DNA of 64,000 nt from JAALLB01 sp017643495 (lineage in GTDB: Bacteria; Pseudomonadota; Alphaproteobacteria; Rhizobiales; Rhizobiaceae): assembly GCA_965216105.1 (NCBI GenBank), contig OZ244147.1, forward strand, positions 248,001 to 312,000. Reading direction: 5' to 3'. The position numbers and the translations under genes are program-made. Numbering within the stretch: the stretch's first letter is position 1; each line of letters begins with the position of its first letter. Under the pieces are notes generated by a model. That model did no database searches. It saw only the letters and a list, made by a program, of their open reading frames with translations, and had not been told where the DNA came from. Positions 1-8,661 of this stretch are shown here, in pieces.

Positions 1-1
1 T

Positions 2-169
2 GATACGCAGGCGCTTGGCATGGTGGGCGAAGACGGGCTGAAGGTCGATTACCCTGTTGCCGAGATGAAGAAGCTCGGTTTTGATGCCTGCGCCCTTCTT
101 CTGCAAAAGAACAATGAAGCGGGGGACCCGGGAGCCATCCTGGGTGCTGCCGTGATTGCGGGCCTTTGA
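2..169 (+). CDS. C-terminal end of an unidentified protein (cut by window edge)
   Basis: An open frame enters from the left edge and stops at TGA 167-169, leaving 55 visible residues that end in a small-residue-rich tail (GAILGAAVIAGL). Codon use looks like that of the neighbouring genes, and a stem-loop follows about 25 bases after the stop, so it is probably the real 3' end of a gene. The Gly/Ala-rich end is reminiscent of sugar-kinase C termini, but I cannot assign a family from this much sequence. Confidence 0.55.
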   Translation, partial: DTQALGMVGEDGLKVDYPVAEMKKLGFDACALLLQKNNEAGDPGAILGAAVIAGL

Positions 170-194
170 AGGATACTTTGTAGCTGCAAGAAAA

Positions 195-223
195 AACCGG
201 ATACGGCAAGGCCGCATCCGGTT
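195..223 (+). terminator. Stem-loop after the truncated first gene
   Basis: AACCGGAT (195-202) pairs with ATCCGGTT (216-223). After one mismatch an inner stem CGGC/GCCG closes on a 3-base loop. It lies 26 bases after the stop of the upstream gene. No T-run follows on the + strand, but an A-run precedes it, so the mirror image would terminate better on the - strand. It is called a terminator by position only. Confidence 0.45.
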
Positions 224-514
224 AAACAATATTGCCGCCCATTTTTGTTGAGTGGTCCGGCGTGGAACTCCGGGGGCTGGGGGGGCTGAAAACCGGGTAA
301 GTTTCCAAGCCGGACCATCTGAGGCAACAAGGAAAGTCTCGTCTCAAAAGAAGTTCAGATCAGGGAAAGATTTGGACTTTTTTGTGGTTTTGAACTTCCG
401 GAAAAGAATAACAAAATATAAAATGAGACTGTAATTACCAATTATGAGGTGGTGGTTCTGTCTGCCCTGCAGGTTTCCCTTGCAAAAAAGAATCGCCAGG
501 ACCATGATCGTTTC
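224..514. other. Intergenic region without a recognised gene
   Basis: This stretch lies between the first stem-loop and the DUF2794 gene. It holds a G-rich patch (about 270-298, with runs of five and seven G) enclosed by an inverted repeat, GGTCCGG (254-260) and CCGGACC (310-316). AT-rich sequence (about 400-440) follows. The repeat could fold a long 5' leader or be part of a small RNA. I see no ORF with a convincing ribosome-binding site before the DUF2794 frame. Confidence 0.4.
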
Positions 515-877
515 ATGGAGCAATCAAACGTCATTCCGTTCCCAAATCCCAGCACGCAAAAAACCAGAAAAGCAGAGGATCGCGTCTCTTTTGACAGGCA
601 TGATCTGGGCCTTTTGCTGCAGTGCTACAGCAAACGTGTCGGTACCGGAGAATGGCGTGATTATGCCATCGATATGCTCAAAGACCGGGCCGTGTTTTCA
701 ATCTTCAAACGGGCCAGTGACGTTCCGCTCTACACGATTGAAAAACAGCCAAAACTGCAGCGCCGGCAAGGGCAATGGTCAGTGATCAATGCAACAGGGC
801 ATGTGCTAAAACGAGGACATGACCTGCGGCAGGTTCTCAGGGTGCTTGAACCAAAACCGGAACCGGTTTCCTTCTGA
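515..877 (+). CDS. DUF2794 family protein
   Basis: This 120-residue protein belongs to DUF2794, a short family confined to Alphaproteobacteria whose function is unknown. The diagnostic core is GEWRDYAIDMLKDRAVF at about residues 45-61, followed by a PLYTIEK segment, and near the end KRGHDL..VLRVL. No signal peptide or membrane segment is visible, so it is probably cytoplasmic. The frame could also start at GTG 449, adding 22 residues. I chose ATG 515 because family members begin shortly before a PFP-type motif, as here, and the extra N-terminal residues look unlike protein sequence. It appears to be a single-gene unit. Confidence 0.85.
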   Translation: MEQSNVIPFPNPSTQKTRKAEDRVSFDRHDLGLLLQCYSKRVGTGEWRDYAIDMLKDRAVFSIFKRASDVPLYTIEKQPKLQRRQGQWSVINATGHVLKRGHDLRQVLRVLEPKPEPVSF

Positions 878-926
878 GTGGGGCTGGCTTGTAACAGCCA
901 GTTATACGGACTTCCAGCAAGCAGGT

Positions 927-2084
927 TTATCTGTCCGGGTGCAAGAAAAGCGCTGACATAATGTCCGACAGTTTCTTTTTTGCCGTTTTGAACTTTTTGT
1001 GCAGCAAGCTGATGCGATACAGTTGTCCACCCGTGTTTGCCGCGATGCCGCGCAGTGTGACTGCATCTTTCTGCTGATCAATCATGCCAGTGTCTATCCG
1101 GGAGGCAATCTCTTCCAGCCTGGCTGCTTGCGATGCATTCATCCGGTTGATGTTGTTGCTGATCGAGGAAACCAGAACATTTACCTGATTTGCATTGATT
1201 GCATACAATCCGTGTTCGTCTGATCCCCCGGCATTCTGGTTGACTTCCTCGAATTCTTCAATCCGGACATGCTCTTCCTGATCCAGAAAACCGTTTATCT
1301 CTTCTATGAGCGGTGAAATGCGTGAAACGACCTGTTCATAGGTATCACGCTTGATGCGGGGTCTTTCGGCCCCGATATCAGGCAATTCTCTAACCAGTGA
1401 ATCGCTGATGAAACTGGTGTTGCCTGCAAAGTGCGTATTGAATGCCCTTTGGATTTCATATTCGACCAGTGAAAGTGAACGGTTGATGATCCGGTTTTCA
1501 GGATAGGAAAGGGAATTGAGAATTTGAGTCGATTTCGGACCAAAGACCTGCCTGAAAAAGTCCTCGACCATGTGTTCGCGATGAACAGAATAATTCCTGA
1601 CAGTGATTTCAGTCTTGTTGTTTCTGGCAGTATTCAGCCACCAAAGCAGACGGGAATAAGGATTGGTTTTCGTGCCCTGCAGAAATGTATCCAGGTCTTC
1701 GGTCCTGTTGCCACGCTTGATCCCCTGCCCCCAGACGGATGTCAGGAGTTCAAATGTGTTTCTGGTGTATAGAATGATCCTGGTGTCCACATTCCGCGAC
1801 AGCAGATGTTGTTCGAGCCGATCATCACGGGCGAGTTTGTGAAACAGGTTTTCACTTGAAATGAGGGTGTCGCTGTTTACCTGGAAAGAGCGTTCAAACA
1901 GCAGGTGACCATTGCCCGAAGTGACCAGTCCTTTCGATGCATTCCGGAAATTCTCGTCTTTCGGGTAGGAAAGGCCGTTTTCAGACAGCACTTTCCGGTT
2001 CCTTGCGAGAATGGACTGGAGATAACTGGTGCCGGTCTTGCCATGTCCCAGATGGCAGATGAGGGTCGCTCTTTTTGTGCTCAT
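927..2084 (-). CDS. Sulfotransferase-like P-loop protein
   Basis: A 385-residue protein with a PAPS-binding-like P-loop near its N terminus (HLGHGKTGTSYLQ, residues 11-23), typical of the HxGxxKTGT group of bacterial sulfotransferase-family proteins. Such enzymes move sulfate from PAPS to carbohydrates or other acceptors; the acceptor here is unknown. The C-terminal third is charged and helix-rich (coiled-coil-like) and not part of the sulfotransferase fold. A longer frame starting at 2150 would put the P-loop at residue 33. I prefer ATG 2084 because an AGG lies just upstream and the P-loop falls in its usual place. It stands alone, without sulfation or polysaccharide genes, and may be a transferred gene. 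Confidence 0.65.
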   Translation of the reverse strand: MSTKRATLICHLGHGKTGTSYLQSILARNRKVLSENGLSYPKDENFRNASKGLVTSGNGHLLFERSFQVNSDTLISSENLFHKLARDDRLEQHLLSRNVDTRIILYTRNTFELLTSVWGQGIKRGNRTEDLDTFLQGTKTNPYSRLLWWLNTARNNKTEITVRNYSVHREHMVEDFFRQVFGPKSTQILNSLSYPENRIINRSLSLVEYEIQRAFNTHFAGNTSFISDSLVRELPDIGAERPRIKRDTYEQVVSRISPLIEEINGFLDQEEHVRIEEFEEVNQNAGGSDEHGLYAINANQVNVLVSSISNNINRMNASQAARLEEIASRIDTGMIDQQKDAVTLRGIAANTGGQLYRISLLHKKFKTAKKKLSDIMSALFLHPDR

Positions 2085-2196
2085 AAGCCTAGTGAAAGAA
2101 GTATTGTCTGGCTGCAAGACCGGCGTGATCCGGTCCGGAATCTTGCGCATATGAGCGACAGTTTTGCAACCAGCTGTGCCCGGCTCCCATCAGACA

Positions 2197-2224
2197 GAAA
2201 AAAACGGCGCCCCGGAGGACGCCG
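2197..2224 (-). terminator. Rho-independent terminator of the Bax-inhibitor-1 gene
   Basis: Read on the - strand, an eight-base GC-rich stem (CGGCGTCC with a GGGCGCCG partner, one G-T pair) is followed directly by a run of seven T. It lies 25-50 bases beyond the stop codon at 2249. Confidence 0.85.
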
Positions 2225-2248
2225 CAAATTTCTCTAGGCTGCTTGATG

Positions 2249-2986
2249 TTACTCGCGGTTGCCGAGGAACTGAAGCAGGAACATGAACATGTTGATGAAG
2301 TTGAGATAGAGGCTCAACGCACCCATCAGTGTCTGGCGCGCCATTACTTCGGCGTGGCCGGCCACCATGTCATATTCATTCTTGAGGCGCTGCGTATCAT
2401 AGGCGGTAAGACCTGCGAAGATCAGGACACCAATGACCGAAATCGCGAATTGTAGCGCGCTTGAAGCCAGGAAAAGGTTCACGATCGAGGCGATGATCAA
2501 ACCGATCAGGCCCATGACCAGGAAAGAGCCCATTCCGGACAGGTTGCGTTTGGTGGTGTAACCGTAAAGGCTAAGACCGCCAAAGGCTGCAGCAGTCACG
2601 AAGAAGGTCTGGACGATGCTTCCGCCCGTAAAGACCATGAATATCCATGATATGGAAACACCCATGACCGCAGAGAAGGCCCAGAAAATCATTTGGGCGG
2701 TTCCGGTGCTCAGGCGATTGATGCCAAAGGACAGGACCATGACAAAAGCCAGCGGCGCAAACATGATCACGTAGCGAAGCGGGCTGTTGTACAGCGCGTT
2801 GGCAACTGCCGGGTTGTTGGCGGCGAAATAGGCAGTGCCAAGGGCGGCAATACCCGTCACAGCCAGGGCAAGCGCCATGTAGTTGTAAATGCCAAGCATG
2901 TAGGAACGCAGGCCGGCATCATACTCGACGCCTGCGGCGCTTGTTGCGCGGCCGTAGTTCACCTGGTTTTCATTATAGTCAGCCAT
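2249..2986 (-). CDS. Bax inhibitor-1/YccA family membrane protein
   Basis: A 245-residue integral membrane protein of the Bax inhibitor-1 (UPF0005/YccA/YbhL) family. Seven hydrophobic segments are visible, at about residues 36-55, 72-90, 97-120, 124-143, 152-172, 177-200 and 221-243. The family aspartate sits in the sixth (GLTAYDTQRL). Bacterial members are inner-membrane proteins; some act as calcium leak channels or modulate FtsH, but the role here is not shown. ATG 2986 is preceded by GAGGAG at a usable distance. The gene is monocistronic, with its own promoter candidate and a strong terminator. Confidence 0.92.
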   Translation of the reverse strand: MADYNENQVNYGRATSAAGVEYDAGLRSYMLGIYNYMALALAVTGIAALGTAYFAANNPAVANALYNSPLRYVIMFAPLAFVMVLSFGINRLSTGTAQMIFWAFSAVMGVSISWIFMVFTGGSIVQTFFVTAAAFGGLSLYGYTTKRNLSGMGSFLVMGLIGLIIASIVNLFLASSALQFAISVIGVLIFAGLTAYDTQRLKNEYDMVAGHAEVMARQTLMGALSLYLNFINMFMFLLQFLGNRE

Positions 2987-3019
2987 GTAACGTTGTGCTC
3001 CTCATAAGTCTGACAAACT

Positions 3020-3039
3020 TTTCCACGGGTTTGTGGAAA
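3020..3039. repeat. Inverted repeat in the leader of the Bax-inhibitor-1 gene
   Basis: TTTCCAC (3020-3026) and GTGGAAA (3033-3039) form a perfect seven-base stem with a six-base loop. It lies between the promoter candidate and the start codon, so it may be an operator or a leader hairpin. Confidence 0.4.
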
Positions 3040-3049
3040 TCTTGCAGAC

Positions 3050-3078
3050 AATATGAGCATTAATTCCGACAATCTCAA
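3050..3078 (-). promoter_or_regulatory. Promoter candidate for the Bax-inhibitor-1 gene
   Basis: On the - strand TTGAGA (3073-3078) and CATATT (3050-3055) are 17 bases apart, a fair sigma-70 match about 65 bases before the start codon. Confidence 0.4.
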
Positions 3079-3232
3079 GACTAAGTAGTCCGAAAAGGAC
3101 CGTCGCAAGCCGCTGAATGAACGATTCTGGTTAATTTGCCGATAGGAAAAAACTATTGAATTCGTCTGCAAGCTGTCGTTTTAGGCAATCTCGTCATTGT
3201 GATTGAAGAAAAGGGGCCTTGATCATGATTGG

Positions 3233-5776
3233 CTACAATTCCCTGAGGACTGGTGCCGCTTTTTGCCCGAGAATACGCCAAGTGCCCAGCAATCCCAGAA
3301 TAATGGTGAAGGCAAGGGCGGCAATCAGGGTTGCTGCTGCAACGCTTGGCAGCATGGTGAAGCGGAAATCCATGATGACCGAGATTACAAACCATGCTGC
3401 AAGGCTGCCTGCGAGCAGCGCAAACACGGCTGTTGCAAGCCCCAGCAGACTGTATTCGGTGACCATCATGGTGATCAATGTTTTGCGTGTTCCACCAAGG
3501 GTTTTCAGGACCACTGCATCATGAACCCTCTCGCGGTTGCCGCTGGCAAGGGCTCCGGCCAGGACGAGAACGGATGTCAGCAGTGCAACAAGGGCAGCTG
3601 CACGGATGGCCGTTGAAAGCTGCCCGATCAATGTATTCACCGTATCCAGCGCATCGCGAATCCGTACTGCCGTCACTGCGGGGTAGTCTGCTGCCAGCGT
3701 GCGCAGGAGGAGGGCATCATCAAAACCGCTATCGGTTCGGTCTGCGGTCAGCGTTGCAAGCCATGAATGCGGAGCGCCCGCAAAGGTGTTTGGAGAAAAC
3801 ACAAAGACAAAATTGATGCCAAGTGTTTCCCATTGAACTTCACGGAAGGAAGCTATGGTTGCGGTAATTTCCCGGCCAAGAACATTGACGGTGATTTCAT
3901 CGCCAATGGAGAGGTCAAGTTCAACGGCTTCTTCCGCACTCACCGACACGAGTGGCGGTCCCTGGTAACCGGGTTCCCACCACTGGCCTTGCGAGAGGGT
4001 GGAGTTCTCCGGCATGTTTTTGGCGTATGTTATGCCGCGATCACCACGTAATACCCATTCGCCACCATTTGGCGTTTCATATTCTCCTGCAGGAATGCCT
4101 TTCAGGCTGACAACCCGTCCGCGCAACATTGGAACAGCAATTATCTTGCCATCTGGAGAGGCTTCAAGAAGCGTTTCGCGGAATCCATCCATTTCAGTAT
4201 TCTGGATGTCGACAAAAAAGAAATCCGGGGCTTCATTGGAAAGATTGCTTGATACCTGCAGTCGCAGGTTGCCATCGATGGTAGCGAGCGCCACAAGCAG
4301 CGACAGGCCCAGCCCCAGCGAGAGAATTACCGAGGAGGTCAGCGAGCCGGGTCGATGAATGTTGGCAATCGCCATGCGGGTTGCCGGTTTTCCGGGTGAG
4401 GGTACGCGTTTTGCAATGTCCTTTACTGCAAGTCCGACAGTCATGAGGATAACGAAGGCGACCGCAATTGCCGAAATGAATACGGTTGCGACGAACCGGT
4501 TTTCAGAAAGGAAGATTGCCGAGCCTACCAGCAAGGCAATGCACATGGCCAAAACCGCAAGATATGCGAACCGGGGCAGGCGACCACCAGACTGGTAGGC
4601 AGAGGCACGGAACAGGTCGGTTGCCTGTATGTCGCGGGAGACGGCGAGCGGCCAGATTGCGAAAATCAATGCGGTCAGGATGCCGAACAGGATGCCGGGA
4701 AGAAGGGCTTCGGGAAAAACAAGATTGCCATCTGGTATCGGCAGCAGGCCGGAAAGCGCACTGCGGGCTGCATAGGGCATTGCAATGCCAAGCAACAGTC
4801 CTGCTGCAATGCCAGCCAGGGTGATGATCATGATCTGGATCAGGTACATATTGAAGATCAATCGTCCGGGTGCGCCAAGGCTTTTTAATGTGGCGATCAC
4901 AGGCCGCTTTGTCTCCAGATAAGCGCGCGTTGCGTTTGCCACGCCCACACCACCCACTATCAGAGAGGTAAGGCCGACCAGTGTCAGGAACTGGGAAAAG
5001 CGCTCGACGCTGCGGGAAAGTGCAGGGGCCGCATTTTCACGGCTGCGAACGCGCCAGGCTTCGGAAGGAAAGCGTTCTTCCAGATTTTCAGCAAACCGGC
5101 TGATGCCGGATGCCGAACTGTCCTGCAGGCGGATTTTGTAATGATTCCGCAACAGCGAGCCTGGTTGTACAAGTCCTGTACGGCCCAGACCCTCACGTGA
5201 CATGATCAGGCGCGGCCCGAAGCCGATACCGTCTCCAAGCTTGTCCGGTTCGTGAACAATCGTGCCCGCCACGGTAAAGTTTGCGCTTCCAACCTCAATC
5301 GTTGCACCGGTCTCTATTTGCAGTCTTTCAAGCAGAAGCGGCTCGACCCTAACCTGTTCGGGTCCCGGACCTGACAAAGAAGATCCGGATATGTCAAAAT
5401 TGCCGTAGAGTGGATATGCGCCGTCAATAGCCTTGAGTTCAACGAGGGTCTGGTCGCTTCCGTCGCCAAGACGCGCCATCGCCCGCATTGTGGTCATGAC
5501 GGTTATGGTACCCTGACTTTTGAAAAAGGCGAGTTGCTCGCTGTTTGCTTCCCGCTGGACCAGTGATACCGAAACATCACCACCCAGAATCGCCTGTCCC
5601 TCAACCGCTATGCCCTGGGTTATGGCTCTCGCCACTGAATTGACGCCGCTGATTGCAGCAACGCCCAGCGCTATACAGCCCAGAAAAATATAGAATCCGC
5701 GAAGTCCCCCACGCATTTCACGCAGGGCAAACCGAAGTGACAATGCCAGTTCTCTTGCAAGACCGCCTTCACGCAT
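3233..5776 (-). CDS. ABC transporter permease, FtsX/YbbP type
   Basis: A large (847 residue) inner-membrane permease built like YbbP. It has an N-terminal membrane segment (about residues 28-46), a periplasmic MacB-PCD-like region, an FtsX domain with three membrane segments, two more central segments, a second periplasmic region, and a final FtsX domain near the C terminus. FtsX-type permeases usually act as mechanotransmission or lipoprotein/lipid-export machines rather than solute channels. The start ATG 5776 overlaps the stop of the ATPase gene by eight bases, so the two are translationally coupled. The longer frame from 5866 would run back into the ATPase gene and is rejected. Partner: the ATPase at 5769-6479. 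Confidence 0.93.
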   Translation of the reverse strand: MREGGLARELALSLRFALREMRGGLRGFYIFLGCIALGVAAISGVNSVARAITQGIAVEGQAILGGDVSVSLVQREANSEQLAFFKSQGTITVMTTMRAMARLGDGSDQTLVELKAIDGAYPLYGNFDISGSSLSGPGPEQVRVEPLLLERLQIETGATIEVGSANFTVAGTIVHEPDKLGDGIGFGPRLIMSREGLGRTGLVQPGSLLRNHYKIRLQDSSASGISRFAENLEERFPSEAWRVRSRENAAPALSRSVERFSQFLTLVGLTSLIVGGVGVANATRAYLETKRPVIATLKSLGAPGRLIFNMYLIQIMIITLAGIAAGLLLGIAMPYAARSALSGLLPIPDGNLVFPEALLPGILFGILTALIFAIWPLAVSRDIQATDLFRASAYQSGGRLPRFAYLAVLAMCIALLVGSAIFLSENRFVATVFISAIAVAFVILMTVGLAVKDIAKRVPSPGKPATRMAIANIHRPGSLTSSVILSLGLGLSLLVALATIDGNLRLQVSSNLSNEAPDFFFVDIQNTEMDGFRETLLEASPDGKIIAVPMLRGRVVSLKGIPAGEYETPNGGEWVLRGDRGITYAKNMPENSTLSQGQWWEPGYQGPPLVSVSAEEAVELDLSIGDEITVNVLGREITATIASFREVQWETLGINFVFVFSPNTFAGAPHSWLATLTADRTDSGFDDALLLRTLAADYPAVTAVRIRDALDTVNTLIGQLSTAIRAAALVALLTSVLVLAGALASGNRERVHDAVVLKTLGGTRKTLITMMVTEYSLLGLATAVFALLAGSLAAWFVISVIMDFRFTMLPSVAAATLIAALAFTIILGLLGTWRILGQKAAPVLREL

Positions 5777-6479
5777 TGACAGCTTCCGCTTGTGCCGTGT
5801 TTTCACCGATACGTCCGGAGCGGACAGGCACGGTCCGGTCACAACGGGCCGCAAGAGAGGGGTCATGGGTTACAAGAACCAGCGTCAAACCCTTTTGCTT
5901 CTGTCGTTCGAAAAGAAGGTCTGCGATCTGTCGGCCCGTTTCACCGTCAAGGTTTCCGGTCGGCTCATCAGCGATAAGAACGGCAGGTTCCGGGGCCAGG
6001 GCTCTTGCCATTGCAACGCGCTGCTGTTCGCCACCTGACAATTGTCCGGGATAGTGGTTCAGCCTGTCACCCAGTCCCACAGCTTCAAGTTCGGCCCTTG
6101 CCCGTTCCATCGCATTGTTTGCACCGGCAAGCTCAAGTGGAACTGCAACATTTTCCAGTGCTGTCATGTTGGGGATCAGGTGGAAAGACTGAAAAACAAT
6201 CCCGACATTCCTTCCGCGAAAGGCTGCGAGTTCGTCTTCATCCATGCCGGTAATGTCGGTTCCACGAATGCTGACCTTGCCGGAATCCACTCGTTCGAGG
6301 CCGGCGATTACCATCAATAGCGTTGATTTTCCCGAGCCGGAAGGGCCCACAATACCTGTCGAAGTGCCTGCCGGAATTTCGAGGTTCACACCTTTCAGAA
6401 CATGGACGCTTGAGGCTGCTTGCCCGAGTGTCAAATGAAGGTCTTCAAGAAAAATTGCGGGCGGAAGTGCTTGTGTCAC
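5769..6479 (-). CDS. ABC transporter ATP-binding protein, YbbA type
   Basis: A 236-residue ATPase of the LolD/MacB/YbbA class. Walker A GPSGSGKST is at residues 45-53, the Q-loop at Q97, the signature LSGGEQQR at 147-154, and Walker B with its catalytic glutamate in LIADEPTGNLD at 168-178. It powers the FtsX-type permease that follows and overlaps it. The pair is divergent from a TesA-type esterase, an arrangement also known for ybbA/tesA in gammaproteobacteria, which supports the family call. The promoter must lie within the 63 bases separating it from the esterase gene. Confidence 0.95.
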   Translation of the reverse strand: MTQALPPAIFLEDLHLTLGQAASSVHVLKGVNLEIPAGTSTGIVGPSGSGKSTLLMVIAGLERVDSGKVSIRGTDITGMDEDELAAFRGRNVGIVFQSFHLIPNMTALENVAVPLELAGANNAMERARAELEAVGLGDRLNHYPGQLSGGEQQRVAMARALAPEPAVLIADEPTGNLDGETGRQIADLLFERQKQKGLTLVLVTHDPSLAARCDRTVPVRSGRIGENTAQAEAVNA

Positions 6480-6542
6480 GCTTGATCATATCCAGATAAG
6501 TAAGCAGGATCGCTGATAGCCATATGGGGTCGGAATTTTAAA

Positions 6543-7199
6543 ATGAAACAGGTTTTTGCCTCACTCGCCTTGCTGGCACCGGTTTTTTTGCTGCCCGTTA
6601 TTCCTGTATCGGCGCAGGTTGATACGTGTGAACCGAAGAAGATTGTTGTCTTGGGGGACAGTCTGGTGGCCGGATACGGTTTGGCGCCCGGCGAAGCTTT
6701 TCCTGAAAAACTGCAGGAAATGCTGGTGGAAAACGGCTACAGCGTCGAAATTGTCAATGCAGGGGTTTCCGGTGATACGAGTACGGCCGGACTGGCAAGA
6801 CTGGACTGGTCTGTCGGTGATGACGCTGATGCCGTAATCGTTGAACTGGGCGCAAATGATGCGCTGCGCGGCATTTCACCACAGCTTACGGGTGACAATC
6901 TGGAGGCAATTGTTTCGCGGCTCAAAGGGCGTGATATCGAGGTGGTGTTGGCAGGAATGCTTGCCCCACCAAACATGGGTGCCGCATATGCAGACAAGTT
7001 CAATCCGATTTATCCTGACCTTGCAGGAAAATACGATTTACTGCTCTACCCGTTTTTTCTGGACGGGGTTGCAGCGAATGAGGCGCTGAACCAGGATGAT
7101 GGCATGCACCCGACAGCGGGCGGGGTGAAACTGATTGTGGAACGTTTTTTTCCGCTGGCCGAAGCGATGATGAAATCACTTTGCACCCAGCCATCGTGA
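6543..7199 (+). CDS. tesA: Secreted SGNH/GDSL esterase, TesA-like (arylesterase/lysophospholipase)
   Basis: A 218-residue exported hydrolase. A signal peptide covers residues 1-24, ending in VSA before Q25. The block I motif GDSL carries the nucleophile S40, a GAND block follows at about residue 100, and the Asp/His pair is in DDGMHPT near residue 186, so all four SGNH blocks are present. The family hydrolyses acyl-thioesters, lysophospholipids or aryl esters in the periplasm; the physiological substrate is not known. It is divergent from the YbbA/YbbP-type ABC genes, and this conserved pairing suggests a shared role in envelope lipid handling. Confidence 0.9.
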   Translation: MKQVFASLALLAPVFLLPVIPVSAQVDTCEPKKIVVLGDSLVAGYGLAPGEAFPEKLQEMLVENGYSVEIVNAGVSGDTSTAGLARLDWSVGDDADAVIVELGANDALRGISPQLTGDNLEAIVSRLKGRDIEVVLAGMLAPPNMGAAYADKFNPIYPDLAGKYDLLLYPFFLDGVAANEALNQDDGMHPTAGGVKLIVERFFPLAEAMMKSLCTQPS

Positions 7200-7301
7200 A
7201 AAATTTCAACAGCTTTGTTTGTCGTTCCGTTAGCCTCGGACGAGGTTTGGACATTAGACTGTTGGAAGACAGATTCGCAGACTTCAAAGATTGGAAAGTC
7301 G

Positions 7302-7856
7302 ATGCCCAGATTATTTGTCGCCCTTGACGTTCCCCCGTCCATTGCCGCGCATGTCTCCTTTCTGCAAGGAGGCTTGTTTGGTGCACGCTGGATCGACAAG
7401 GAAAATTTCCATATCACCCTGAGGTTCATCGGGGATATTGAACGGCCGATGGCACGTGAACTTGCAGCCCAGCTTGAACGCGTGAAAACAGAACCTTTCA
7501 TGCTGGAGCTTGCAGGGCTTGATGTTTTCGGGAACGCAAAGCCGCATTCACTGTTTGCCGGTGTCGAGCGCAATGCCAGTCTTTATGAACTGCAGGCAGC
7601 AATTGAACGGATCTGTCAGCGGGTGGGTCTGCCACCGGATCCGCGAAAATTCACTCCGCACCTGACGCTTGCCCGGGTTCGCGGGCTGAAACCGCAGGCC
7701 ATAGCAAATTACCTTTCCGGGAACGGGCTTTTCCGGACTGCCCCCTTTTCAGTGGATCATTTCACGCTCTATTCTTCCCGCAATTCGGTAGGTGGAGGTC
7801 CGTACCTTGCGGAAGAGACCTACAGGCTGGTGACAAGGGAGAGTGTTCATGCCTGA
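7302..7856 (+). CDS. thpR: RNA 2',3'-cyclic phosphodiesterase (ThpR/LigT family)
   Basis: A 184-residue 2H phosphoesterase. The two signature histidine motifs are HITL at residues 37-40 and HLTL at 120-123, with the usual spacing. The family opens 2',3'-cyclic phosphates on RNA ends and can ligate tRNA halves in vitro. ATG 7302 is chosen over the upstream frame start at 7215 because family members begin with a short strand (RLFVALDVP) directly after Met, and GGAAAG lies just upstream. Its stop overlaps the start region of the next gene. Confidence 0.9.
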   Translation: MPRLFVALDVPPSIAAHVSFLQGGLFGARWIDKENFHITLRFIGDIERPMARELAAQLERVKTEPFMLELAGLDVFGNAKPHSLFAGVERNASLYELQAAIERICQRVGLPPDPRKFTPHLTLARVRGLKPQAIANYLSGNGLFRTAPFSVDHFTLYSSRNSVGGGPYLAEETYRLVTRESVHA

Positions 7857-8142
7857 GAAAATGTCTGATGCACAGACAGATGAAGCCCTTGGCGAACTGG
7901 ATGGATGGACGAGGGTGGAGGGACGTGATGCGATCTTCCGGTCTTACAAGTTCGCCAGTTTCAACGAGGCATTCGGCTTCATGTCGCGAGTAGCCCTTGC
8001 TGCCGAAAAACTTGATCATCATCCCGAGTGGTTCAATGTCTACAACAAGGTTGATGTGACACTTGCAACCCATGATGCGGACGGGATAACGGAGCTTGAT
8101 ATCAAGCTTGCACAAAAGATGAACTGGATTGCCGGTTCCTGA
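7849..8142 (+). CDS. phhB: 4a-hydroxytetrahydrobiopterin dehydratase (pterin carbinolamine dehydratase)
   Basis: A 97-residue protein matching the whole PCD/DCoH family. The active-site region EKLDHHPEW at about residues 47-55 carries the paired histidines, and the C-terminal ELDIKLA strand and helix are present. The enzyme removes water from 4a-hydroxytetrahydrobiopterin during pterin recycling for aromatic amino acid hydroxylases. No hydroxylase lies in this window. The ATG at 7849 has an AAGGGA eight bases upstream and overlaps the end of thpR; an in-frame GTG at 7843 is less well spaced. Confidence 0.92.
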   Translation: MPEKMSDAQTDEALGELDGWTRVEGRDAIFRSYKFASFNEAFGFMSRVALAAEKLDHHPEWFNVYNKVDVTLATHDADGITELDIKLAQKMNWIAGS

Positions 8143-8195
8143 TTTTTCTTGATTGCAGCCTTTCTTGCTCCCATGTGTATCAGGGAGTGAATGCA

Positions 8196-8585
8196 ATGAA
8201 AAAAGCCGTAATTGACGAAATTCTTGAACCCGGGACACCTGACAAGGTTCTTGAGCGTGAGCAGCGCGTACGTGATGGTTTTTGGGAAAAACTGAAGAAA
8301 ACTGCCGGGAAGCTGCCTTTTGTCGAGGATGTCGTTGCCGGGTATTATTGTGCGCTTGACCCCAAAACACCGTTCAAGGTTCGCGGTACACTGCTTGCGG
8401 CGCTGGCCTATTTCATCATGCCTGTTGACCTGGTGCCCGATTTCATTGTGGGCCTGGGATTGTCGGACGACATAACGGTCTTGACCATTGTCATTGCGCG
8501 CATACGTGAGCACATGACGGAAGCGCACCGCGAAGCCGCCAGAAAGGCGCTGCAAACGCATGATGTTACGGACCAGGAAAGATGA
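8196..8585 (+). CDS. YkvA family (DUF1232) small membrane protein
   Basis: A 129-residue protein with a DUF1232/YkvA core. The hydrophobic segment TLLAALAYFIMPVDLVPDFIV-type motif spans about residues 61-85 with the characteristic PxDLxPD turn, followed by a second helix. Function is unknown in the family. The start at ATG 8196 is supported by AGGGAG eight bases upstream; the earlier in-frame ATG at 8175 lies before that site. It follows phhB by 53 bases and may be co-transcribed with it. Confidence 0.85.
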   Translation: MKKAVIDEILEPGTPDKVLEREQRVRDGFWEKLKKTAGKLPFVEDVVAGYYCALDPKTPFKVRGTLLAALAYFIMPVDLVPDFIVGLGLSDDITVLTIVIARIREHMTEAHREAARKALQTHDVTDQER

Positions 8586-8661
8586 TCGTGGACAAGACGG
8601 GCCATTTTGACTAGGTCCTCTTGCAATCAACATACAAGTTGCAGGCAAGGGGTGTGATTTC

